From Psychroserpens sp. NJDZ02 (GTDB lineage: Bacteria > Bacteroidota > Bacteroidia > Flavobacteriales > Flavobacteriaceae), in assembly GCF_004843725.1 (NCBI RefSeq), contig NZ_CP039451.1, positions 4,036,001 to 4,100,000 of the forward strand: a DNA stretch of 64,000 bases, written 5' to 3'. Under the pieces are notes generated by a model. It was not told the DNA's origin. It ran no database searches and saw only the letters and a list, made by a program, of their open reading frames with translations. This document shows positions 38,101 to 45,468 of this stretch, one piece after another. Positions within the stretch are counted from its first letter, which is position 1. Each line of letters begins with the position of its first letter. Position numbers and translations under genes: made by a program.

Positions 38101-41100
38101 CGTCTAATGGTGACTTTACTTATACGCCTAACTCTGGATTTACTGGTGCCGATTCATTTACATATACTATTTGTGATGATAATACTGACCAAGCTTGTGA
38201 TACTGCAACGGTATATATTACAATTGGTGGTATTGCTAATACAACAGATGCCATCACTGATATCAATAACACTTTCCAAGATCTACCAGTAACTGGAAAC
38301 GTTTTAACTAATGATGAAGATTACGAAGGTGATACTCAAACAGTAACTGATAATACACAACCAACTAATGGATCTGTAACTATTGATTCTACTGGAAACT
38401 ATACTTATACGCCTAACTCTGGATTTACTGGTGAAGATACTTTCACCTACACAATCTGCGATGATGGTAATCCTCAAGCTTGTGATACAGCAACGGTCTA
38501 TATTGAAGTATTACCTGTAAGTGGTCCTGGAAACGAAGCACCTATCGCTAATGCCGATACGGCAACTACACCAGAAGGAACTCCTGTAGATATTGTTGTT
38601 CTTACTAACGATTTTGATCCTGATGGAGATACAATTACAGTTACTAACACAACAACTCCGGATAATGGAATTGTAACCGTAGATCCAACTACTGGTGTAA
38701 TTACTTACACTCCTAATGATGGGTTTATTGGTGAAGACACATTTACGTATACAATATGTGATGATGCTGATCCTGCACTTTGTGATACAGCTACTGTAAC
38801 GGTAACGGTTCAACCTACGGATTCGCCTAACACAACTAATGCTAATGACGATGCATACACTACAACACCAACAACTTCGGTTATTGATAATGTACTAATT
38901 AATGATAATGATATTGAAGGTGATAATCAATCAGTAACCAGTAATACTGAACCAACCAACGGTACTTTAACTATTGCTCCTAATGGAGACTTTACTTACA
39001 CTCCTAATCCTGGTTTCTCTGGCACTGATTCATTTACATATACTATTTGCGACGATAATACTGACCAAGCTTGTGATACTGCAACGGTATATATTACTAT
39101 AGATGGTGTAGCTGGATTAAACGTCGTGAAATCTGCTATCAATGCTAATGGAAATACCTGTATTGTTGCTGGAGATTTAGTAACATATATATTCACAGTA
39201 ACAAATCCTGGTGATTTACTTATTAACTCTATAACAATTACAGACACTTTATTAGGCGGTGACATTACTGCTGATGTAACTTTGACAGGAGACACCAATA
39301 ACGATGGTTTACTTGATCCTTCTGAAACTTGGGTTTATACAGCTCCAAATTATACAGTAACACAAGAGGACGTTGATGCTGGTGTAATCTCTAACACTGT
39401 TACAATAAGCGGATTAGAGCCTGACGGATTAACAAGCTTAGAAACAAATGATACGTATGTAATTGATGAAAACAACTCAGAATTAAATTTCTGTACTCCA
39501 ACTAATGGTTTAAACATTGTTAAGTCTGCTGAAATAGCAAACGGAGACGCATGTTTAGTAGTTGGTAGCGAAGTAACTTATACCTTCACTGTAACTAATA
39601 CAGGGACTGTATCGGTTAACTCAATAACTATTACTGATGCATTATTAGGTGGTGATATTACTACTGACTTAGTGCTTGCTGGTGATAATAACACCAACGG
39701 TGTGATTGAGCCAACGGAAACTTGGATTTATACTGCTAATAACTATACAGTAACACAAGCTGATGTTGATGCTGGAATTATTACTAACACAGTAACTGTC
39801 GATGGTATCGAAATTCTTGGTAATACAGAGGTGACTGCTACGGATACGTATGTGATTGATGAAAACAATACAGATTTAACATTCTGTACTCCAACTAATG
39901 GTTTAAACATTGTTAAGTCTGCTGAAATTGCAAACGGTGATCTTTGTTTAGTAGTTGGTAGCGAAGTAACATATACATTCACTGTAACTAATACAGGTAC
40001 AGTATCGGTTAACTCAATAACTATTACAGATGCATTATTAGGTGGTGATATTACTACTGCCCTAGTTCTTGCTGGAGATACTAACACTAACGGTGTAATT
40101 GAGCCAACTGAAACTTGGATTTATACTGCTAATAACTACACCGTAACGCAAGCAGATGTTGATGCCGGAATTATTACTAACACAGTAACTGTCGATGGTA
40201 TCGAAATTCTTGGTAATACAGATGTAACTGCTACGGATACATATGTGATTGATGAGAATAATACAGAAGTAATGTTCTGTACGCCTACTAATGGTTTAAA
40301 CATTGTTAAGTCTGCTGAAATTGCAAACGGTGATCTTTGTTTAGTAGTTGGTAGCGAAGTAACCTATACATTCACTGTAACTAATATAGGGACTGTATCG
40401 GTTAACTCAATAACTATTACAGATGCATTATTAGGTGGTAATATTACTTCTGACTTAGTGCTTGCTGGTGATACTAACACTAACGGTGTAATTGAGCCAA
40501 CGGAAACTTGGATCTATACTGCTAATAACTACACCGTAACGCAAGCGGATGTTGATGCTGGTATTATTACTAACACAGTAACTGTGGATGGTATCGAAAT
40601 TCTAGGTAATACAGATGTAAGTGCTACCGATACGTATGTGATTGATGAAAACAATACAGAAGTAACTTTCTGTGATCCTACATTTGGATTAAACATTGTC
40701 AAGTCTGCTGAAATTGCAAACGGAGACGAATGTTTAGTAGTTGGTAGCGAAGTAACTTATACCTTCACTGTAACTAATACAGGGACTGTATCGGTTAACT
40801 CAATAACTATTACTGATGCATTATTAGGTGGTAATATTACTACTGACCTAGTTCTTGCTGGAGATACTAACACTAACGGTGTAATTGAGCCAACTGAAAC
40901 TTGGATTTATACTGCTAATAACTACACCGTAACGCAAGCGGATGTTGATGCTGGTATTATTACTAACACAGTAACTGTGGATGGTATCGAAATTCTAGGT
41001 AATACAGATGTAAGTGCTACGGATACGTATGTGATTGATGAAAATAATACAGAAGTGATGTTCTGTACTCCAACTAATGGTTTAAACATTGTCAAGTCTG

Positions 41101-44100
41101 CTGAAATTGCAAACGGAGACGAATGTTTAGTAGTTGGTAGCGAAGTAACATATACATTCACTGTAACTAATACAGGGACTGTATCGGTTAACTCAATAAC
41201 TATTACAGATGCATTATTAGGTGGTAATATTACTACTGACTTAGTGCTTGCTGGTGATACTAACACTAACGGTGTGATTGAGCCAACGGAAACTTGGATC
41301 TATACTGCTAATAACTACACCGTAACGCAAGCTGATGTTGATGCTGGAATTATTACTAACACAGTAACTGTGGATGGTATCGAAATTCTTGGTAATACAG
41401 AGGTGACTGCTACGGATACATATGTGATTGATGAGAATAATACAGAAGTAACTTTCTGTGATCCTACATTTGGATTAAACATTGTCAAGTCTGCTGAAAT
41501 TGCAAACGGTGATCTTTGTTTAGTAGTTGGTAGCGAAGTAACATATACATTCACTGTAACTAATACAGGGACTGTATCGGTTAACTCAATAACTATTACT
41601 GATGCATTATTAGGTGGTAATATTACTACTGACTTAGTGCTTGCTGGAGATACTAACACCAACGGTGTGATTGAGCCAACTGAAACTTGGATCTATACTG
41701 CTAATAACTACACCGTAACTCAGGCTGATGTTGATGCTGGTATTATTACTAACACAGTAATTGTGGATGGTATCGAAATTCTTGGTAATACAGATGTAAC
41801 TGCTACCGATACGTATGTGATTGATGAAAATAATACAGAAGTAACTTTCTGTGATCCAACTAATGGTTTAAACATTGTTAAGTCTGCTGAAATTGCAAAC
41901 GGAGACGCATGTTTAGTAGTTGGTAGCGAAGTAACCTATACCTTCACTGTAACTAATACAGGTACAGTATCGGTTAACTCAATAACTATTACAGATGCAT
42001 TATTAGGTGGTGATATTACTACTAACCTAGTGCTTGCTGGAGATACTAACACTAACGGTGTCATTGAGCCAACTGAAACTTGGATCTATACTGCTAATAA
42101 CTACACCGTAACTCAGACTGATGTTGATGCTGGAATTATTACCAACACAGTAACTGTGGATGGTATCGAAATTCTTGGTAATACAGAGGTGACTGCTACG
42201 GATACGTATGTGATTGATGAGAACAATACAGAAGTAACTTTCTGTACTCCTACTAGTGGTTTAAACATTGTCAAGTCTGCTGAAATTGCAAACGGTGAGG
42301 AATGTTTAGTACTTGGTAGCGAAGTAACATATACCTTCACTGTAACTAATACAGGTACAGTATCGGTTAACTCAATAACTATTACAGATGCATTATTAGG
42401 TGGTAATATTACTACTGACTTAGTGCTTGCTGGTGATACTAACACTAACGGTGTGATTGAGCCAACGGAAACTTGGATCTATACTGCTAATAACTACACC
42501 GTAACGCAAGCTGATGTTGATGCTGGAATTATTACTAACACAGTAACTGTGAATGGTATCGAAATTCTTGGTAATACAGATGTAACTGCTACGGATACGT
42601 ATGTGATTGATGAGAATAATACAGAAGTAATGTTCTGTACTCCAACTAATGGATTAAACATTGTTAAGTCGGCTGCGATTGCAAACGCTGAGGAATGTTT
42701 AGTACTTGGTAGCGAAGTAACATATACATTCACTGTAACTAATACAGGGACTGTATCGGTTAACTCAATAACTATTACAGATGCATTATTAGGTGGTAAT
42801 ATTACTACTGACTTAGTGCTTGCTGGTGATACTAACACTAACGGTGTGATTGAGCCAACGGAAACTTGGATCTATACTGCTAATAACTACACCGTAACGC
42901 AAGCTGATGTTGATGCTGGAATTATTACTAACACAGTAACTGTGGATGGTATCGAAATTCTTGGTAATACAGAGGTGACTGCTACGGATACATATGTGAT
43001 TGATGAGAATAATACAGAAGTAATGTTCTGTACTCCTACAGCATTACTTAACATTGTTAAAACAGGTGTTTTCAATAATGATAATGCTAACGACTGTACT
43101 GAAGTTGATGAAACAATAACATATACATTCACAGTAACAAACACTGGTACTTTATCACTAGAAAATGTTGTAATAACGGATCCTTTACTAGTTAATGCTG
43201 CAACACCTGTTTCAGTAACATATGTTTCTGGTGATTTAAACAGTAACGATGTTCTAGAGCCTACTGAAACTTGGATTTATACTGCAACGTATTTAGTTAC
43301 ACAATTAGATATTGATGCCACACAAGTTGTAAATACAGCTACTGCAACAGCTACAGTAATTCTAAATGGAGAAACAGTAACAGCTACAGGTGAAACGACT
43401 ACAGAATTAATAGAAGATACCACACCGCCGAATGTTACAACTTGTGCGGTTCTAGATGAAACTATCGAATGTGACGGTGATAATAATGCTTTACTTGCAG
43501 AAACATGGAACGAGACTAATATTACAGCTTTAGAAAATTGTGCAACAGATGCATGTGATAATAATTTTACAGTAACATCTAATTATGACTTTGCTAATTT
43601 AGTATCTACTTGCGGTGCTAGCGGAACAATTGAAGTAGTCTACACATTAACTGATGCAACTGGAAACGCTACTACATTTACCGCTACTGTTAATATAGTA
43701 GATACTACAGGTCCTGAATTAATTACACCTATAGATTTACCAACAAGTGTTATATGTTCTAACGTTCCTGAAATACCTGAATTAATATTTGAAGATAATT
43801 GTTCTATAACTGATGTTGAAGTTGTGTTTGAAGAAACAACAACATTCACTGGATCTGAAGAGATGTACGATATTACATGGACTTGGACAGCAACTGATAA
43901 CTGTGACAATGACACAGTAATTACACATACAATAAATGTGCTTACAGAAAATTTCACAACACCATTAACTGCTGATCGATGTACCGAAGACGGCCTATTA
44001 GATTTATACGAATTCTTACCTGAAGATGCTGACACAGACATCGAATGGGAAGTTGTAACTGATGGAATAACAATCGTTAATGGAATTTTTGACCCTCTTG

Positions 44101-44510
44101 AAGTTGAAATCGGTGATTATGTCTTTACCTACGCAACATTAAATGGAGGATGTTTAAACACCTATGAGTTGACAATTTCTGTTAATGAAGACTGTATTGT
44201 TCTTCCTTGTGGAGAAGATGACTTAAATATATCTAAAGCCGTTACACCAAATGGAGATAGCTATAACGAGTTTTTCACTGTTGGTGGTGTGGAGCAATGT
44301 GGATTTATAATAGACTTAAAAATATTTAACCGTTTTGGTGACATTGTTTTCGAATCTAGAGATTACCAAAATGACTGGAATGGCGAAAGTCCAAGTGGAT
44401 CTGTTGGATCTGCAGGAAGATTACCAAACGGAACATATTATTACGTAATCAATATATTAGATAGTGGAATCAAACCAATAGCTGGTCCTCTTTACTTAGG
44501 AACAAAATAA
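32172..44510 (+). CDS. Giant T9SS type B surface adhesin with SprB-type and tandem Ig-like repeats
   Basis: A 4112-residue secreted protein. The TTG at 32172 gives a complete signal peptide (basic RKIETNLKYSK, hydrophobic core, then TFAQ); the first in-frame ATG at 32220 would lack the basic part. Order: unique N-terminal region to about 275; one cadherin/Ig-like module; an SprB-type repeat at about 443-505; HYR-like modules at about 615-880; seven SprB-type modules at about 890-1435; three 292-residue units at 1441-2314; eleven 131-residue DUF11-like units from 2315 to about 3755; another HYR-like pair; and a gliding-motility-associated C-terminal sorting domain from about 4018 (VTPNGDSYNEFF to the end). 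The protein is Asn/Thr/Asp-rich and poor in Lys and Arg. It is expected to be exported by T9SS and held on the surface by the adjacent SprF-like partner. Ligand unknown. Confidence 0.93.
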   Translation: MRKIETNLKYSKSVLAMLIGFMFSCFTFAQTQSPSIQTGVTFQWSAAQPNNGSSAIIESITIDGLLYNTFVVPTSYEMTTLGPDGNGPNKIYENGATIASTSADPNWNNKALSAFQDKNLNHYYSANPNGRNVCGNFSRAETTDAQRQTIFYNEPIPSNDGGILAVTERGGNNCYYVEIWGIPVGGGPEQQLGNTFVRNIGDNWGCNFAPPINANSDYWRSGRCNENGQTIAIGLFYLNSIAPTGSKITKIEFVGATRDHGDGKFFLLQKYAVDDDFDECIDNEINGDLKDVANVPNNSTFSVISGPSPAGQSFNLNANGNYTYIPNPGYTGPVTFDYKVCLPSPNQAVCDEATVTINYQPLPSAPVVDISCNNSNDTNTINITSPVGSQYTYSINGGSPQNSTTFPNLVPGNYNINVYNTLGCTNASTTTINNALEISNIAISNAICGTGNTGSIDITVVGGTAPYSYAWNNSVVTQDNNNIPAGNYSVLVTDFNGCEAYMDAIIVDSPDSENPVITVPSTITIEGCEANDITVANSEFNYGSTNSNNVLSTFNTLSNYNVSDDVNVQSVTYIDTITSTATCTTVIKRTFTVTDDCGNTATAITNITIKDTTGPDLSSCNLISQTNEECSSANNNTIVDDWNAANISLLQNCSTDNCTVSANLVVTSNYYYSNFIKDCGTSGSITVTYTVRDECDNTSTTSATLTIEDNTGPDLTNCATINKTIECNSTSNQSEANDWNNNNIAALRNCGTDDCDIDSTNNVTSNFNFSNYVPNACGGTIEAEYSVIDDCGNITLISGVFTIIDTTPPNFNQSLPADITVTVDNIPNTPNITASDNCGSASVNFNETESGDVCTGSYTITRTWTATDQCDLTTTHTQIITVTQPVISATITSVTDVLCNSEATGSIDITVTGGKLPYTFIWNDVTNTNTEDLSNVLAGAYNVTITDANGCTTSIGATISEPTTALSLNITKVDATTAQGCSNGQATAIVSGGTSGYTYQWSTSAGSQTTATAIGLSNGTHSVTITDANNCTITQSIVIECVNTCDAEIAITNVSDVLCTGDTTGAGTVTANSDANPSATFTFTWSTGQVNAGVSTSTLASLAAGVYSVSVTIDGTVCQAVEATIAITEPSNALAITATTTDELGPTTNDGTATAVVTGGVEPYIYSWSPGGETTSAITGLAAGNYTVTVTDANDCIDSTTVTVNPGTCDNLSVTGTSSPAVCFGESNGSVTATVTGGSGNFSYSWDTLSNTTTSVNNLSAGDYTITVTDNVTLCTTNTTITINEPNILSSAIAVSNILCKGDATGSLDLAVNGGNGAYTFLWSNGATTEDLINVIAGNYSVTITDSKGCETTDSATILEPATNVSATISTQTDIVCEGLGTIIVEGAGGIAPYSYSIDGGVNYQTDGTFANLPKANYTVTVVDANGCTTTVTTEILINCTDAITDINNTFQDLPVTGNVLTNDEDYEGDTQTVTENTQPANGSVTIDPAGNYTYTPNAGFTGEDTFTYTICDDGNPQACDTATVYIEVLLVSGPGNEAPIANADTATTPEGTPVDIVVLTNDFDPDGDTITVTNTTTPDNGIVTVDPTTGVITYTPNDGFIGEDTFTYTICDDADPALCDTATVTVTVQPTDSPNTTNANDDAYTTTPGANISDNVLLNDNDIEGDNQTVTANTNPTNGTVTIASNGVFTYTPNSGFTGADSFTYTICDDNTDQACDTATVYITIGGIANTTDAITDINNTFQDLPVTGNVLTNDEDYEGDTQTVTDNTQPTNGSVTIDSAGNYTYTPNSGFTGEDTFTYTICDDGNPQACDTATVYIEVLPVSGPGNEAPIANADTATTPEGTPVDIVVLTNDFDPDGDTITVTNTTTPDNGIVTVDPTTGVITYTPNDGFIGEDTFTYTICDDADPALCDTATVTVTVQPTDSPNTTNANDDAYTTTPGANISDNVLLNDNDIEGDNQTVTANTNPTNGTVTIASNGDFTYTPNSGFTGADSFTYTICDDNTDQACDTATVYITIGGIANTTDAITDINNTFQDLPVTGNVLTNDEDYEGDTQTVTDNTQPTNGSVTIDSTGNYTYTPNSGFTGEDTFTYTICDDGNPQACDTATVYIEVLPVSGPGNEAPIANADTATTPEGTPVDIVVLTNDFDPDGDTITVTNTTTPDNGIVTVDPTTGVITYTPNDGFIGEDTFTYTICDDADPALCDTATVTVTVQPTDSPNTTNANDDAYTTTPTTSVIDNVLINDNDIEGDNQSVTSNTEPTNGTLTIAPNGDFTYTPNPGFSGTDSFTYTICDDNTDQACDTATVYITIDGVAGLNVVKSAINANGNTCIVAGDLVTYIFTVTNPGDLLINSITITDTLLGGDITADVTLTGDTNNDGLLDPSETWVYTAPNYTVTQEDVDAGVISNTVTISGLEPDGLTSLETNDTYVIDENNSELNFCTPTNGLNIVKSAEIANGDACLVVGSEVTYTFTVTNTGTVSVNSITITDALLGGDITTDLVLAGDNNTNGVIEPTETWIYTANNYTVTQADVDAGIITNTVTVDGIEILGNTEVTATDTYVIDENNTDLTFCTPTNGLNIVKSAEIANGDLCLVVGSEVTYTFTVTNTGTVSVNSITITDALLGGDITTALVLAGDTNTNGVIEPTETWIYTANNYTVTQADVDAGIITNTVTVDGIEILGNTDVTATDTYVIDENNTEVMFCTPTNGLNIVKSAEIANGDLCLVVGSEVTYTFTVTNIGTVSVNSITITDALLGGNITSDLVLAGDTNTNGVIEPTETWIYTANNYTVTQADVDAGIITNTVTVDGIEILGNTDVSATDTYVIDENNTEVTFCDPTFGLNIVKSAEIANGDECLVVGSEVTYTFTVTNTGTVSVNSITITDALLGGNITTDLVLAGDTNTNGVIEPTETWIYTANNYTVTQADVDAGIITNTVTVDGIEILGNTDVSATDTYVIDENNTEVMFCTPTNGLNIVKSAEIANGDECLVVGSEVTYTFTVTNTGTVSVNSITITDALLGGNITTDLVLAGDTNTNGVIEPTETWIYTANNYTVTQADVDAGIITNTVTVDGIEILGNTEVTATDTYVIDENNTEVTFCDPTFGLNIVKSAEIANGDLCLVVGSEVTYTFTVTNTGTVSVNSITITDALLGGNITTDLVLAGDTNTNGVIEPTETWIYTANNYTVTQADVDAGIITNTVIVDGIEILGNTDVTATDTYVIDENNTEVTFCDPTNGLNIVKSAEIANGDACLVVGSEVTYTFTVTNTGTVSVNSITITDALLGGDITTNLVLAGDTNTNGVIEPTETWIYTANNYTVTQTDVDAGIITNTVTVDGIEILGNTEVTATDTYVIDENNTEVTFCTPTSGLNIVKSAEIANGEECLVLGSEVTYTFTVTNTGTVSVNSITITDALLGGNITTDLVLAGDTNTNGVIEPTETWIYTANNYTVTQADVDAGIITNTVTVNGIEILGNTDVTATDTYVIDENNTEVMFCTPTNGLNIVKSAAIANAEECLVLGSEVTYTFTVTNTGTVSVNSITITDALLGGNITTDLVLAGDTNTNGVIEPTETWIYTANNYTVTQADVDAGIITNTVTVDGIEILGNTEVTATDTYVIDENNTEVMFCTPTALLNIVKTGVFNNDNANDCTEVDETITYTFTVTNTGTLSLENVVITDPLLVNAATPVSVTYVSGDLNSNDVLEPTETWIYTATYLVTQLDIDATQVVNTATATATVILNGETVTATGETTTELIEDTTPPNVTTCAVLDETIECDGDNNALLAETWNETNITALENCATDACDNNFTVTSNYDFANLVSTCGASGTIEVVYTLTDATGNATTFTATVNIVDTTGPELITPIDLPTSVICSNVPEIPELIFEDNCSITDVEVVFEETTTFTGSEEMYDITWTWTATDNCDNDTVITHTINVLTENFTTPLTADRCTEDGLLDLYEFLPEDADTDIEWEVVTDGITIVNGIFDPLEVEIGDYVFTYATLNGGCLNTYELTISVNEDCIVLPCGEDDLNISKAVTPNGDSYNEFFTVGGVEQCGFIIDLKIFNRFGDIVFESRDYQNDWNGESPSGSVGSAGRLPNGTYYYVINILDSGIKPIAGPLYLGTK
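36492..39113 (+). repeat. Three tandem 876-bp coding repeats
   Basis: Copies start at 36492, 37368 and 38244, exactly 876 nt (292 codons) apart. Each encodes three Ig/cadherin-like modules beginning TDAITDINNTFQDL, APIANADTATTPEG and NANDDAYTTTP, each with a YTPNxGFxGxDxFTYTICDD core. The third copy diverges in its last module. Copies differ at scattered, mostly silent sites. Confidence 0.97.
39114..43430 (+). repeat. Eleven tandem 393-bp coding repeats (DUF11-like modules)
   Basis: Unit starts are 39114, 39507, 39900, 40293, 40686, 41079, 41472, 41865, 42258, 42651 and 43044, all exactly 393 nt apart (131 codons). The unit reads GLNIVKSAEIANG, CLVVGSEVTYTFTVTN, ITITDALLGG, NGVIEPTETWIYTANNY, VTQADVDAGIITNTVTVDG and TDTYVIDENN. 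Units 2-10 are nearly identical in DNA; the first and last are diverged. Each unit has one Cys near its start and units 1-10 a second near the end. The end of the last unit is approximate. Confidence 0.97.
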
Positions 44511-44519
44511 AAACTATAG

Positions 44520-45467
44520 ATGAAAAAAATAAAAATATATAGTATTGGAGTTATATTACTGTTTAGCTGCTTAAATGCATTAGCCCAACAGTTACCCCAA
44601 TTTTCTCAATACATGTTTAACACTATTGCTATTAATCCTGCCTATGCAGGAAGTAGAGAAACCATTAGTATAGTTGGTTTACATAGAAGTCAATGGGTTG
44701 GATTGGCAGGAGCACCGACCACTTCTACCGTGTCTATTCATGCACCTATGAAAAATGAAAAAGTGGGATTAGGACTATCAGTCATCAACGACGAGTTAGG
44801 CTTTGAAAACTTTGTCTATGCATACGGAGACTTTTCATACACTATTAACTTATCCGAAAAAACTAAATTAGCATTTGGGTTAAAAGCCGGCTTTACACAT
44901 TATAATTTGGATCAAGAAGGTTTTTTAGATGATCCTACAATATCTGTAGATCCTTTCTTTAGTAACTTTACTAATAAATGGAATCCTAACATTGGTGTTG
45001 GTGCATACTTACATCAAAATAAATGGTATGTTGGTTTATCTGCCCCAAGAATATTAAATACAGACTATAATGAAAGTTCTTTAGACCCTGAAGTTGACTA
45101 TGTTGCTTTAGAACGTGTTGGATACTACCTAACCGGAGGTTATGTTTTTGATTTAGATGAAAACACAAAACTTAAACCTTCTGCTTTAGTTAAAGTAACT
45201 AATGGTGCTCCAATTTCATTTGACCTGAGCGCTCATGTTCTATTTAACGAAACATTTTGGTTAGGGGGAAGTTATAGATATAACCGAGATACTTCTACCA
45301 TTGGAGCTTTAGCAGATTTTCAAGTATCTCCACAAATGAGAATTGGTTATGCTTACGAACATTATATTACAGACCTGAGACCATATACAGGCGGAACACA
45401 TGAAATACTATTAATGTTTGAAGTTTTCAAACCTACAAAACGTGTAAAATCACCTAGATATTTTTAA
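44520..45467 (+). CDS. PorP/SprF family type IX secretion system membrane protein
   Basis: A 315-residue outer-membrane protein with a signal peptide ending LNALAQ, then the family signature QLPQFSQYMFNTIAINPAYAGSRE and repeated beta-strand segments (SIVGLHRSQWVGLAGAPTT, GLGLSVINDELGFEN, YGDFSYTINLSEKTKLAFGLKAGF), ending in a barrel-type Phe. SprF-like proteins are partners that attach or export a specific type B T9SS cargo encoded next to them, as SprF for SprB. It begins 9 nt after the giant adhesin stop and ends 1 nt before the OmpA-family gene. Confidence 0.92.
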   Translation: MKKIKIYSIGVILLFSCLNALAQQLPQFSQYMFNTIAINPAYAGSRETISIVGLHRSQWVGLAGAPTTSTVSIHAPMKNEKVGLGLSVINDELGFENFVYAYGDFSYTINLSEKTKLAFGLKAGFTHYNLDQEGFLDDPTISVDPFFSNFTNKWNPNIGVGAYLHQNKWYVGLSAPRILNTDYNESSLDPEVDYVALERVGYYLTGGYVFDLDENTKLKPSALVKVTNGAPISFDLSAHVLFNETFWLGGSYRYNRDTSTIGALADFQVSPQMRIGYAYEHYITDLRPYTGGTHEILLMFEVFKPTKRVKSPRYF

Positions 45468-45468
45468 A

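Noticed and set aside
36759..38813. Three nearly identical 100-codon minus-strand frames
   Set aside because: Antisense shadow of the 876-bp repeats; the translations are Arg/Ser/Tyr-rich low-complexity text.
39743..43144. A family of similar minus-strand reading frames of 85-115 codons inside the giant adhesin gene
   Set aside because: They repeat at the 393-bp period and are the antisense shadow of the coding repeats, with Val/Ser/Pro-rich translations and no start or promoter signals.
36492..43430. CRISPR-like periodic repeats
   Set aside because: The periodic DNA is one continuous in-frame coding sequence with 393- and 876-bp units, not short repeats with unique spacers. No CRISPR array or cas gene was seen in the window.
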